Assembly (NCBI RefSeq): GCF_026241095.1 | Contig: NZ_JAPFGB010000027.1 | Span: forward strand, 1-64,000 | From: Saccharopolyspora sp. NFXS83 | GTDB taxonomy: Bacteria > Actinomycetota > Actinomycetes > Mycobacteriales > Pseudonocardiaceae | Length of the DNA stretch: 64,000 nucleotides | Direction of reading: 5' to 3' | Shown: positions 7,224 through 22,600 of the stretch, piece by piece | How positions within the stretch are numbered: the first letter of the stretch is position 1 | Layout: every line of letters starts with the position of its first letter | Program-made: the position numbers and the translations under genes | The notes under the pieces: generated by a model | The model's input: the letters and a program-made list of their open reading frames with translations, nothing else | Told to the model about the DNA's origin: nothing | Databases searched by the model: none

Positions 7224-8686
7224 GCGCGGAAGCGGCCAGCGCACCGGTGCGGCAAGCACCGGTGCTGCTGGCCCTCGCCGTGGCCGGGTTCGTCACGGCT
7301 CTGGACAACAACGTCGTCAACGTCGCGCTGCCCACCGTGCAGACCGAGCTCGGGGCGACCGTCCCGCAGCTGGAGTGGATCGTCAGCGGCTACGTGCTCG
7401 CCTTCGCGAGCCTGCTCATCGTCGGCGGCAGGCTCGCCGACCTGGCCGGGCGCAGGAGGATCCTGCTGATCGGGCTCGCGGCGCTGATCGTCACCTCCGT
7501 CGCGGCCGGGTTCGCGGAGTCCGCCGAAGTGCTCATCGGGGTCCGGTTCGCGCAGGGCGCCTCCGCCGCGCTGGTGATGCCCGCGTCGCTGGCGGTGCTC
7601 GCCGCCGACATCGACCGGGAACACCGGGACCTGGCCGCGGGCATCTGGACGGCGTCGCTGGCCGTGGCGCTCGCGCTGGGGCCGGTGGTCGGCGGCGTGC
7701 TCACCGAACACCTGCACTGGAGCTGGATCTTCTTCCTGCACCTGCCCACCGGTCTGGCCACGATGGCGTTGGTGTGGTGGGGACTGCCCGACACCCGGCC
7801 GCGAACCGGGCGGATGCCGTTGCGGCACCTGGACCCCGCCGGGCTCGCACTGTCCACAGTGGTGCTCGCGGCGGGCAGTTTCGCGCTGGTGGAAGGACAG
7901 AGCCTCGGATTCGGCGCGCCGCTGATCATCGGCGCGGCGGCCGTGGCGGTGGCGGGCGTGCCGGTGCTGATCGCCGTGGAGCGGCGAGTGGCGGAACCGA
8001 TGCTGCGGTTGTCGCTGGTGCGCAACAGAGTCTTCGGCGGCGGCACCATCGCCCAGGTGCTGTGGGGCGTCGGGGTGAACGGCACGCTGCTCTACACCTC
8101 GCTGTTCCTGCAGGACGTGCTGGAGCTGTCCCCGAGCGCCGCGGGGCTGGTGTTCGTGCCGCTGGCGGGACTGCTGGTGCTGTGCGTGCCGCTGGTGCCG
8201 CCGCTGAGCGCCCGGTTCGGCGCGCGCTGGATCGTGACGACCGGGATGGCGCTGGTGGCGCTCGGGCTGTGGCTGCTGGCGCAGTCGGACGCGCAGAGCT
8301 CGGTGTGGGGACTGATGCCGGGGCTGCTGTCCATCGGCGTCGGCTCGGCGCTGATCACGCCGTTGACCTCGGCCGTGCTGTCGGCGGCGCCGCCCGGCAC
8401 GGCGGGCGTGGCCTCGGCCATGATCAGCGCCGCGCGGGAGGCGTCCGGGGTGCTCGGGGTGGCGGTGGTCGGCGTGGTGCTCTCCGCCTACAGCGGCGCC
8501 GCACTGGCCGCCGGTGCCACCGCCGACGCCGCCTACACCAGCGGCTACTCGGCGGGAATGCGGATGGCGGCGGTACTGGTGCTCATCGGCGCGGTGGCCA
8601 CCGCGTTCGCGCTCGCCCCCGAGCGCTCCACGCCCAGGCGCTCGGCGAACATCGGCCAAGCGCGGTGGAGCTCCCGCTCCCAGTAG
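7220..8686 (+). CDS. MFS drug/metabolite exporter, DHA2 (EmrB/QacA) family
   Basis: A 488-residue polytopic membrane protein with about 14 hydrophobic segments. It starts with the DHA2 signature DNNVVNVALPTVQ in the first helix and has the MFS loop motif GGRLADLAGRRR after the second. The family exports drugs, lipids or metabolites using the proton gradient. The GTG start overlaps the regulator stop by four bases. Its last 47 codons overlap, on the opposite strand, the 3' end of the antigen-85-like gene (8545-8686). The basic tail after the final helix looks like read-through rather than a conserved end. Export of the lipid made next door is possible but unproven. Confidence 0.88.
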   Translation: MSAEAASAPVRQAPVLLALAVAGFVTALDNNVVNVALPTVQTELGATVPQLEWIVSGYVLAFASLLIVGGRLADLAGRRRILLIGLAALIVTSVAAGFAESAEVLIGVRFAQGASAALVMPASLAVLAADIDREHRDLAAGIWTASLAVALALGPVVGGVLTEHLHWSWIFFLHLPTGLATMALVWWGLPDTRPRTGRMPLRHLDPAGLALSTVVLAAGSFALVEGQSLGFGAPLIIGAAAVAVAGVPVLIAVERRVAEPMLRLSLVRNRVFGGGTIAQVLWGVGVNGTLLYTSLFLQDVLELSPSAAGLVFVPLAGLLVLCVPLVPPLSARFGARWIVTTGMALVALGLWLLAQSDAQSSVWGLMPGLLSIGVGSALITPLTSAVLSAAPPGTAGVASAMISAAREASGVLGVAVVGVVLSAYSGAALAAGATADAAYTSGYSAGMRMAAVLVLIGAVATAFALAPERSTPRRSANIGQARWSSRSQ

Positions 8687-9630
8687 GGCCAATCGTGCAG
8701 GCCGGGGCCGTAGAAGTCCTCGGTGACGGGAATGCCCAGGTCCTTGAGCCGCGAAGTCATCACCTGCGAAGTCGACAACGCGGCGGGCTCCAGCGGGTCG
8801 GGCAGCGAACCGGGCTCGTCCAGCGGACCGGGCAGCCCGTTGCCGCAGGACACCCAGAGCGCGGTGCCGCGCAACGCCTCCGCGTGGTCGAACGGGTTGC
8901 GCTCCGACCAGGTCCGGTGGTCCAGCACCTCGTCGCCCCACATCGCGAACGGGTTCTCGCCCTCCCGCACCAGAATTCCCTTGATCACACCGGGCACCGC
9001 GGGCTGCAACGTGTTGAGCAGGCCGCTGAACGAGGCCGCCGCCCGGAACAGGCCCGGATTCCGGAAAGCGTAGGCGAAAGCCCCGTAGCCGCCGATCGAC
9101 AGGCCCGCCACCGCGCGCCGCTGCCCCGCGCCGTAGTCGCGTTCCAGGATGCCGCGCAACTCCCGCAAGTGGAACGCCTCCCAATCCGGTGCGCCCGCGC
9201 CGAAATTGGTCCAGCGGGTGTAGAAGCCCGCGGGGCCGCCGCTGGGGATGACGGTCAGCACGTCCTTGTCCGCCATGAACTCCCGGACGTCGGTGAACTC
9301 CGTCCACGCCCGGTAATCCGCGTCCTCGCAGCAGCCGTGCAGCAGGTACAGCACCGGCCACGTCCGGTCCGGGTTCCGCGTCCACCCCTCGGGCAGCAGC
9401 AACCGCACGGGCGCGCTGGTGCCCAACGCCGGCGAGTAGATCAGCAGGTCGACGGTGCGGTCGTCGAGCCGGTTCTCCTGCAGCACCCGCGCCCCGTCGG
9501 CCACCGCCGCCGAAGGCGGGCTCCCCCGCTCGGCCGCGAGCGGCGGCGCCGCGACCGACCCGGCGAGCAGCGCGGTGCTCACCACCACCGACCACGTCAC
9601 CGGCCTCCGAAACCACCGCGAACTCCGCAT
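8545..9630 (-). CDS. Exported antigen-85/esterase D-like acyltransferase or esterase
   Basis: A 361-residue Sec-exported alpha/beta-hydrolase; the signal peptide runs to about residue 32. It resembles mycolyltransferases of the antigen 85/Cmt group: GPAGFYTRW followed by DWEAFHLREL, the nucleophile elbow AGLSIGGYGAF, then SGLLN, and a late His in GLHDWPYW. Antigen 85 proteins move mycolyl groups between trehalose and arabinogalactan outside the membrane. AAAGG precedes the ATG at good spacing. The last 27 residues after the conserved core come from the 142-base antisense overlap with the exporter gene. It lies directly downstream of the acyl-AMP-ligase/PKS/carboxylase operon. A plain secreted esterase remains possible. 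Confidence 0.78.
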   Translation of the reverse strand: MRSSRWFRRPVTWSVVVSTALLAGSVAAPPLAAERGSPPSAAVADGARVLQENRLDDRTVDLLIYSPALGTSAPVRLLLPEGWTRNPDRTWPVLYLLHGCCEDADYRAWTEFTDVREFMADKDVLTVIPSGGPAGFYTRWTNFGAGAPDWEAFHLRELRGILERDYGAGQRRAVAGLSIGGYGAFAYAFRNPGLFRAAASFSGLLNTLQPAVPGVIKGILVREGENPFAMWGDEVLDHRTWSERNPFDHAEALRGTALWVSCGNGLPGPLDEPGSLPDPLEPAALSTSQVMTSRLKDLGIPVTEDFYGPGLHDWPYWERELHRAWPMFAERLGVERSGASANAVATAPMSTSTAAIRIPAE

Positions 9631-9657
9631 TCGACGCCTTTCCGTCAACCTCACGTC

Positions 9658-9689
9658 GGCGCCGCCCCGGCCATTGCCGAGGCGGCGCC
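9658..9689 (-). terminator. Hairpin between carboxylase and antigen-85-like genes
   Basis: GGCGCCGCC and GGCGGCGCC form a perfect 9-base-pair stem with a 14-base loop in the 155-base gap after the carboxylase stop. No T-run follows, as is common in actinomycetes. It may end or attenuate the lipid operon before the acyltransferase gene. Confidence 0.5.
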
Positions 9690-9785
9690 GTTCATGCCTT
9701 GCCGCACGAGGGTTTTCGCCGCGTCCTGTCAACGGGGAAGCGCCGAGGTTCCGCCACCCGCCCCGCTGAGCTGATCGTGCGAGAC

Positions 9786-11341
9786 CTACAACGGCATGGT
9801 GCTGTGCTTCTTCGGGGGAATTTCCTGATGCTTGGTCGCCAGCAGGCGCAGGGCGCGGCTCAGGTGCGCGCGCGTCGCCGACGGGCGGATCACGGCGTCG
9901 ACGTAGCCGCGTTCGGCCGCGATGTACGGCGTGGCCAGCGTCGACCGGTACTCCTCGATGAGCTTCGCCCGCACCGCTTCCTCGGTTCCGTTCGCCGCGG
10001 CCTCCGCGAGCTCCCGGCGGTGCAGCAGGCTCACCGCGCCGGACGCGCCCATCACCGCGATCTCCGCCGTCGGCCAGGCCAGGTTCACGTCCGCCCCCAG
10101 GTGCTTGGACCCCATCACCGCGTAGCCGCCGCCGTAGGCCTTGCGCACCACGACCGTCACCTTCGGCACCGTCGCCTCGGAATACGCGTAGATCAGCTTC
10201 GCGCCGCGGCGGATGATGCCGTGGCGCTCCTGCTCCAGCCCCGGCAGATACCCCGGCACGTCGGCGAACGTGAGCAGCGGCAGGTTGAACGCGTCGCAGA
10301 ACCGCACGAACCGCGCCGCCTTCTCCGAGGCGTCGATGTCGATGGTGCCCGCGTTGTGCAGCGGCTGGTTGGCCACCACCCCGACGCTGCGCCCGTCGAC
10401 CCGGCCGAACGCGCACAGCATGCTGCGCCCGAACAACGGCTGCACCTCCAGGAAATCGCCGTCGTCGAGGACGAGTTCCAGCACCCGGCGCATGTCGTAG
10501 GCCTGGTGCGGCTCGTCCGGCACCAGCGCGTCCAGTTCCGCCGCGCGGCCCATATCGCCGGACGGGTCGTAGTCCGGCGGCGGATCCTGGTTGTTCGACG
10601 GCAGGAAGCCCAGCAGCGTGCGGGCCCAGTCGATCGCGTCCGCCTCGTCCTCGGCCAAGTGGTGGGCGTTGCCGGAGAGCTCGCTGTTGATCTGCGCGCC
10701 GCCGAGCTCTTCGGCGCCGGTGCGCTGTCCCGTCACCGAGCGCACCACCTCCGGCCCGGTGACGAACATGTGCGCGGTGCCGCGCACCATCACCGTGAAG
10801 TCGGTGATCGCGGGCGAGTACACCGCGCCGCCCGCGCACGGCCCCATGATCAACGACAGTTGCGGGATCACGCCCGAGGCCAGCGAATTGCGCCTGCCCA
10901 GCTCGGCGTAGTACGCCAGCGACACCACGCCCTCCTGGATGCGGGCACCGCCGGAATCGTTGATGCCCACCACGGGACAGCCGATGCGCATGGCCAGGTC
11001 CATGACCTTGAGCACCTTCTCACCGCACACCTCGCCCATGCTGCCGCCGAACACGGTGAAGTCCTGCGCGAACACGCACACGGGGCGCCCGTCCACGGTG
11101 CCGTGGCCGGTGATCACTCCGTCGCCGTAAGGACGTGGTTCTCCCGGCGCGTAGGACGTTCCCCGGTGCGCGGCGAACTCGTCGAGCTCCACGAAGGAGT
11201 CCTCGTCGAGCAGCAGCGCGATGCGTTCACGGGCGGTGAGCTTGCCCTTCGCGTGCTGCTTGATCCGAGCTCGCTGGTCGGCCTCGTGCACCGCCTCCCC
11301 GTGCCGCCGCCGCAGATCCTCGATGCGTTCCGCCGTGCCGG

Positions 11342-11345
<4 letters not shown>
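9786..11345 (-). CDS. Acyl-CoA carboxylase, carboxyltransferase beta subunit (AccD4/PccB type)
   Basis: This 519-residue protein has both halves of the biotin-dependent carboxyltransferase: N-terminal CoA-binding half with GGSMGEVCGEK and NDSGGARIQEGV, and C-terminal half with GYLPG and VMGSKHLGAD. It would carboxylate an acyl-CoA to the alpha-carboxy extender of the adjacent PKS, using a biotin-carrying alpha subunit encoded elsewhere. At the position where PccB has Asp and AccB has Ile (between GGGY and VMGSK), known to govern substrate choice, this protein has Ala; a less restrictive pocket is an inference. Its ATG overlaps the PKS stop by four bases. The layout matches accD4 next to pks13 in mycolate producers. 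Confidence 0.92.
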
Positions 11346-17795
<6,450 letters not shown>

Positions 17796-17803
<8 letters not shown>

Positions 17804-19535
17804 GCGCGGCCTCCAAGTAGCGCTCCCGGCACAGCCTGCGCGCGACCTTGCCGCTGGAAGTGCGCGGCACCACGTCCGGCTCCACCAGCATCAGGTCCGA
17901 CACCACCACGCCGTGCTCGGCCGACACCGCCGCGCACACCATCCGCGTGATCTCCTGCTGATCGCGGTCGGCCTCCGCGACCCGCCGGGAGAACTCGGCG
18001 ACGATCACCAGCCGCTCGCCGTCCTCGCCAGTGATCGAGAACGCGGCGGTGTGGTGCTTGCGCAGCGCGGGATGCGCCTGCTCGACGGTCAGCTCCACGT
18101 CCTGCGGGTAGTGGTTGCGGCCGTCGATGATGATCACGTCCTTCATCCGGCCGGTGATGAACAGCTCCCCGTCGTGGATCGCGCCGAGGTCGCCGGTGCG
18201 CAGCCAGTCCGCCGCGGGAAGTTCCGCGGGGGCGCCGACGAGCTCGGCGTGGAAGGTCTCCTGATCGTCACGGCCCCAATAGCCCTGGCCGGTGTTCGGG
18301 CCGCGCACCCAGATCTCACCCACCGCCCCGTCCGGCAGCACCGACCGCGAAGCCGGGTCCACCACCACGATCCGCTGCCCCACCGGACGACCGCAGGACA
18401 CCAGCTCGTTGACCACGTCCACCGGGTCCCGCGGCGGTTCCGCCCGGCCCAGCGCCAGCTGCTCCCGGCCGAAACCGGCCACCTTCGGTTCCGCGCCGGA
18501 CTCGGTCACCGAGACGAACACCGTCGCCTCCGCGAGCCCGTACGAGCAGCGGTGCGTCTCCGGGCGCAGCCCGCACTCGGCGAACGCGGCGTTGAACCGC
18601 TGCAACGTCGCCGGTCGCACCGGCTCGCTGCCGTTGATCAACGAGATCACGTCGTCGAGGCGCAACCACGCCTTCTCGTCCTCGCCGATCCGCGCCGCGC
18701 AGAAGTCGTAGGCGAAGTTCGGGGCCGCGCTGATCGCCCCCGGATGGTTCGAGAGCAACCGCAGCCAGCGACCGGGCCGCTGCAGGAACGCCACCGGATC
18801 CATCAGCACCGACGGGATCGACCCGACCAGCGGGGCCGCCACCGACAGCACCAGCCCCATGTCGTGGAACAGCGGCAACCAGCTCACCGACACCGCGTCC
18901 GGCTCCGTCCCGCCGTAGGCCTCCAAGGCCTGCCGCGCGTTGGCCAGCACGTTCGCGTGCGTCAGCTCGACGCCGGCGGGGACCCGGGTGGATCCCGAGG
19001 TGTACTGGAGGTACGCCAGGTCGTCCGGGCCGATGTCCGGGCGCCGGTAGTCGTCGGCGAGCGCCGCGGGCAGCGTCTCCACCGCCGCGCAGTTGCGCGC
19101 CGAACCACCGCGGATCATCTCCCGCACCTGGTCGAACGAACCCTTCGAAGTCAGCGCGCAACTCGGGGAGCAGCTCTCCAGGACGCGCTCCAGGCGATCG
19201 GTGTGGCCCGGCAGATCCGGGGTGAACAGCGGGACCGCGATCAACCCGGCGTGCACCGCGCCGAGGAAGCCCACCACGTACTCCAGGCCCTGCGGCGCCA
19301 TGATCGCCACCCGGTCACCGGGCTCGCAGCGGGCCTGCAGCCACGCCGCCACCGTTCGCACCCGCTGGTGCAGCTCGAACCAGGACAGCGACCACGCCAC
19401 GCCGTCCCGGCTGGTGTCGAAGTCGACGAAGGTGAGGGCGATCTCGTCGCCCGACTCCTGCGCCGCCGCCACCAGCGGATCCGTCAGCAGCCGGGCCGCG
19501 TGGTCGGTGAACGGATCATCGGCCCTCGTCAGCAT
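17796..19535 (-). CDS. Fatty acyl-AMP ligase, FadD32-like (FAAL)
   Basis: A 579-residue adenylate-forming enzyme expected to activate a long fatty acid as acyl-AMP and load it onto ACP1 of the next-encoded PKS. The ATP-binding loop reads YTSGSTRVPAGV, with Arg and Ala-Gly in place of the usual Gly and Lys-Gly, a variant I associate with FadD32-type ligases. LPLFHDMGL, SYGLAEATVF, WLRTGDLG, GRMKD and the C-terminal SSGKVARR lysine are all present. ATG at 19535 is chosen because AAGGGAG lies seven bases upstream; an in-frame start 23 codons earlier lacks support. It is the first gene of the ligase-PKS-carboxylase operon. Confidence 0.92.
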
Positions 19536-20057
19536 GAGAACTCCCTTCACAAGATGTCCGGGATTCGACGCCGGCGGGAAGCGGACACCACCGCCCGACT
19601 TCACCGGCGAGCAAGTGAACAGAAATTGTCACGCGAGTTCCGCAGTGTCAAGGAAAAACCATTCAACACGCGCACGGAGTCATTCAACGCGAACCCGCGT
19701 GACCATTTCCGGGAAGATTATTATCACCACCGTGACAATCATCGATGACACCTGACACTGGACCAAGGAGCACAAAACCCCCATCTAGCCAGCGCTTTGA
19801 CCAGCACATATATAAGTTCATACCAGATCGAACCTGTGGGGCGATTACTCCTATCAGGGTATTGCCAAATCGTATCAGGTATTTCACATTCACATCGCAT
19901 AACAGCGCACTCGAAGCTCTTTCCGGGACCACCATCCAGGTTTTCCGAATCCGGCGAACGACCGGAAAACCGGGTCACATCGTTTCGGACCACGTCCGAT
20001 CCGGACGCTTCGAGGAGCATCAACGAAGATCGCTCGAATGAGCTGGAGGAACGCACG
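19536..20057. promoter_or_regulatory. A+T-rich divergent control region, lipid operon / secreted lipase
   Basis: This 522-base gap has far lower GC than its neighbours, especially about 19610-19930, and no plausible gene. It must hold the promoters of the lipid operon (leftward) and the lipase (rightward). ATTGTCACG at 19625-19633 and its exact complement CGTGACAAT at 19731-19739 flank about 100 bases. ATTCAAC recurs twice between them. TTGACC at 19797-19802 is a candidate rightward -35 without a clear -10. These look like regulator sites but are not identified. Confidence 0.5.
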
Positions 20058-21338
20058 TTGACTTCGAACCGCCGCACCCACCGGATGCGGGCCGCCACCG
20101 GAGCCGCGCTCGCCGCGGCCGTGCTGGCGGTCCTGGCCGCCCAACCGGTGCAGGCCGCCGCCCCCGGAACCCCGAACACCGGCAGCCCCACCGACGCGCC
20201 CACCCCCGGACCGCTCGGCGCCGACCTGCCACCCGGCCCGTTCGACGACTCCTTCTACGTCCCCCCGCCCACGCCACCGCAAGGACAGCCCGGCGACATC
20301 ATCCGGTGGCGGCCCGCGTTCCCCGGCAGCAACGCCGCCAACGCCGACGCCTGGCAGGTGATGTACCTGTCCACCAACGCCCAGGGGCAGCGCAACACCG
20401 TGGTCGGCACGATCCTGGTGCCCAAGGGCGTCGACGCCGCCAAGGCGCACATCGTCGGATTCGGGCCCGGCACCCAGGGCCCCGCCTTCAAGTGCGCCCC
20501 GTCCAAAGCGATGGAACGCGGCACGCTCTACGACCAGCCCGCCATCAACGACGCGCTCTCCGCCGGCTACGCCGTCGCGCTCACCGACTACGAGGGATAC
20601 GCACCCGGCGAGGCCAACGAACCCACCTACATCGTCGGCCGTTCCGAAGGCCCCGCACTGCTCGACGCGGTCCGAGCGGCGCAGCGCCTCCAGCAGGCCG
20701 GACTGTCGCCCGACGCCAAGGTCGCCCTCCAGGGCTACTCGCAGGGCGGCGGGGCCGTCATGTGGGCCGGGGAGATGCAGCCGGACTACGCGCCCGAGCT
20801 CGACCTCGTCGGCGTCGCGGGCGGCGGTGTTCCCGCCGACCTCAACGAAGTGGCCGAAGGACTCGACGGCTACGTCGGCTTCGGGTTCCTCGCGTTCGCG
20901 GCTCTCGGCCTGGACTCCAGCTACCCCGACCTGAAGCTGGACTCCTACCTCAACGAGACCGGCCGCGCCGACCTCGCCGACGCCCGCGAGAACGACTGCG
21001 TGGTGGAACTGCTGGCCAAGTACCCGTTCAAGAAGATCAGCGACTACACCCACACCGACCCGCTGCCCACTCCGGAATGGCAGCAGCGCCTCGCCGAGAA
21101 CAAGCTCGGCCAAGGCCGCATCAACGCGCCGGTGTTCCAGTACCACGCGACCACCGACGAGATCGTCAACACGCCGCAGGCCGAAGCGCTGCGCGCGACC
21201 TACTGCGCCAAGGGCATGGACGTGAGCTGGAAGACCTACCCCAGCGATCACCTCAGCGGCATCTTCGCGGGCAACGCCGACGCCAAGCAGTTCATCGCCG
21301 ACCGCTTCGCCGGCAAACCCACCACTCCCAACTGCTGA
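20058..21338 (+). CDS. Secreted lipase, LIP family
   Basis: A 426-residue exported alpha/beta-hydrolase. Signal peptide to about residue 34, then a Pro/Thr-rich linker and the LIP-family catalytic domain: nucleophile Ser228 in GYSQGGG, Asp in HATTDEIV, His in SDHLSG. Such enzymes release fatty acids from acylglycerols outside the cell. TTG at 20058 is preferred because GGAGGA lies exactly seven bases before it; the ATG nine codons later has no such site and would shorten the signal peptide. Transcribed divergently from the lipid operon, it could supply fatty acids to the acyl-AMP ligase, which is an inference. Confidence 0.88.
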   Translation: MTSNRRTHRMRAATGAALAAAVLAVLAAQPVQAAAPGTPNTGSPTDAPTPGPLGADLPPGPFDDSFYVPPPTPPQGQPGDIIRWRPAFPGSNAANADAWQVMYLSTNAQGQRNTVVGTILVPKGVDAAKAHIVGFGPGTQGPAFKCAPSKAMERGTLYDQPAINDALSAGYAVALTDYEGYAPGEANEPTYIVGRSEGPALLDAVRAAQRLQQAGLSPDAKVALQGYSQGGGAVMWAGEMQPDYAPELDLVGVAGGGVPADLNEVAEGLDGYVGFGFLAFAALGLDSSYPDLKLDSYLNETGRADLADARENDCVVELLAKYPFKKISDYTHTDPLPTPEWQQRLAENKLGQGRINAPVFQYHATTDEIVNTPQAEALRATYCAKGMDVSWKTYPSDHLSGIFAGNADAKQFIADRFAGKPTTPNC

Positions 21339-21343
21339 TCTCC

Positions 21344-21381
21344 GGCGCGGCGGGCCCCGGGGAGCCAGGGCCCGCCGCGCC
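21344..21381 (+). terminator. Strong hairpin terminator after the lipase
   Basis: A perfect 14-base-pair stem (GGCGCGGCGGGCCC with its complement) and a 10-base loop begin six bases after the lipase stop. There is no T-run; this is the usual actinomycete form. Confidence 0.75.
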
Positions 21382-21388
21382 CTCCGAT

Positions 21389-21402
21389 CCTTAGACTTAA
21401 GG
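21389..21402. promoter_or_regulatory. Palindrome upstream of soxR, possible autoregulatory site
   Basis: CCTTAGACTTAAGG has complementary CCTTA/TAAGG ends and lies 26 bases before the soxR-like start. SoxR sites in other bacteria are palindromes with CCT/AGG ends but usually 18 bases long, so the match is only partial. Confidence 0.4.
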
Positions 21403-21427
21403 TGAACTCCAGAGCTACCGTGTGGTC

Positions 21428-21886
21428 ATGTCGAAACTCCCGCAGCTGCTCACGATCGGCGAAGTCGCCCACCGCAGCGGAGTCGCCCAGACCGCCCTCC
21501 GGTTCTACGAGCAACGCGGCCTCATCGCCTCCACCCGGACCAGCGGCAACCAGCGCCGCTACGAACGCGCCGTGCTGCGCAGGCTCGCGTTCATCCGCGC
21601 CGCGCAACGCGTCGGGCTCAGCCTCGAACAGGTCGCCGACGCGCTCTCCACGCTGCCCACCGACCACGCGCCCACCAAAGCCGACTGGACCCGGCTGTCC
21701 CGGTCCTGGCGCGACGAACTCGACGCCCGCATCGACGGGCTGCAACGGCTCCGGGACCGGCTCAGCGGCTGCATCGGCTGCGGCTGCCTGTCCCTACGCA
21801 CCTGCTCGCTGAACAACGCGGACGACCAGATGGCCGACTACGGCCCGGGCTCCCCGCTCCTCACACCGTCCAGGGACCGCGGGTGA
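21428..21886 (+). CDS. soxR: SoxR-type redox-sensing MerR regulator
   Basis: A 152-residue MerR-family regulator: N-terminal winged helix (LLTIGEVAHRSGV, ALRFYEQRGLI), a dimerisation helix, then CIGCGC-n5-C with Cys115, Cys118, Cys120 and Cys126. This is the exact spacing of the SoxR [2Fe-2S] cluster ligands. In actinomycetes SoxR responds to redox-active compounds. ATG at 21428 is chosen; a GTG lies two codons earlier. There is no clear ribosome site and the transcript may be nearly leaderless. No typical SoxR target gene adjoins it; the neighbours are a secreted lipase and a two-component system. Confidence 0.9.
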   Translation: MSKLPQLLTIGEVAHRSGVAQTALRFYEQRGLIASTRTSGNQRRYERAVLRRLAFIRAAQRVGLSLEQVADALSTLPTDHAPTKADWTRLSRSWRDELDARIDGLQRLRDRLSGCIGCGCLSLRTCSLNNADDQMADYGPGSPLLTPSRDRG

Positions 21887-21916
21887 ACACGTCGCCGCAG
21901 GTGCCGTGACGGGCTG

Positions 21917-22600
21917 CTACCCGTGCTGTCCGGCCCAGCTGTAGAACATCTCCGGGCGGCCGACTCCGCCGTAGCGCGGGTCGCGGCGCGCCATGCCGTT
22001 GTCGACGAGGTACTCCAAGTAGCGGCGGGCCGTCACCCTCGACACACCGGCCAACTCCCCCACCGCGCCCGCGGCAGCGCCCTCCCGGTGCGCGCGCAAC
22101 GCCGACACCACGGCGGCCAGCGTCTCCTCCCCCATGCCCTTCGGCAGCGACGCACGATCCACCCCGCGCAACGTGGAGAACGCCCGGTCGATCTCGCTCT
22201 GCCCGCTGGCCTCCCGATCGTGGCCGAGGCTCTGCCGGAACCGCGCGTAGTGCTCCAGCTTCTCCCGCATCGCAGCGAACGTGAACGGTTTGAGCAGGTA
22301 CTGCACCACGCCGCTGGCGACCGACGCGCGCACCACCTTCAAGTCCCGCGCGGAGGTCACCGCGATCACGTCGGCGTTGCTGCCCGCGTTGCGCAACGCC
22401 CGCGCCACCGCCAACCCGTCCATGTCCGGCAACCGCAAGTCCAGCAGCACCAGATCCACCTGGGTGTGATCCAGGAACCGCAACGCGTCCTGCCCGGTGC
22501 GCGCGCGGCCCGCGACCTCGAAACCGTCCACCCGGTTCACGTACATCTCGTGGGCCTCACCGGCCACCGGGTCGTCCTCCACGACCAGCACGGAGATCAC
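21917..22600 (-). CDS. Response regulator, CitB/DcuR family
   Basis: A 227-residue regulator with an N-terminal receiver domain: acidic pocket EDD, phospho-acceptor Asp54 in VLLDLRLPDMDG, Lys104 in YLLKPF. Its C-terminal helix-turn-helix (about 165-220, GELAGVSRVTARRYLEYL) is typical of the DcuR/CitB group. It should act with the histidine kinase encoded just upstream, whose stop it overlaps by four bases (GTG start). The likely target is dctA, transcribed divergently from the kinase gene. Confidence 0.9.
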   Translation of the reverse strand: MISVLVVEDDPVAGEAHEMYVNRVDGFEVAGRARTGQDALRFLDHTQVDLVLLDLRLPDMDGLAVARALRNAGSNADVIAVTSARDLKVVRASVASGVVQYLLKPFTFAAMREKLEHYARFRQSLGHDREASGQSEIDRAFSTLRGVDRASLPKGMGEETLAAVVSALRAHREGAAAGAVGELAGVSRVTARRYLEYLVDNGMARRDPRYGGVGRPEMFYSWAGQHG

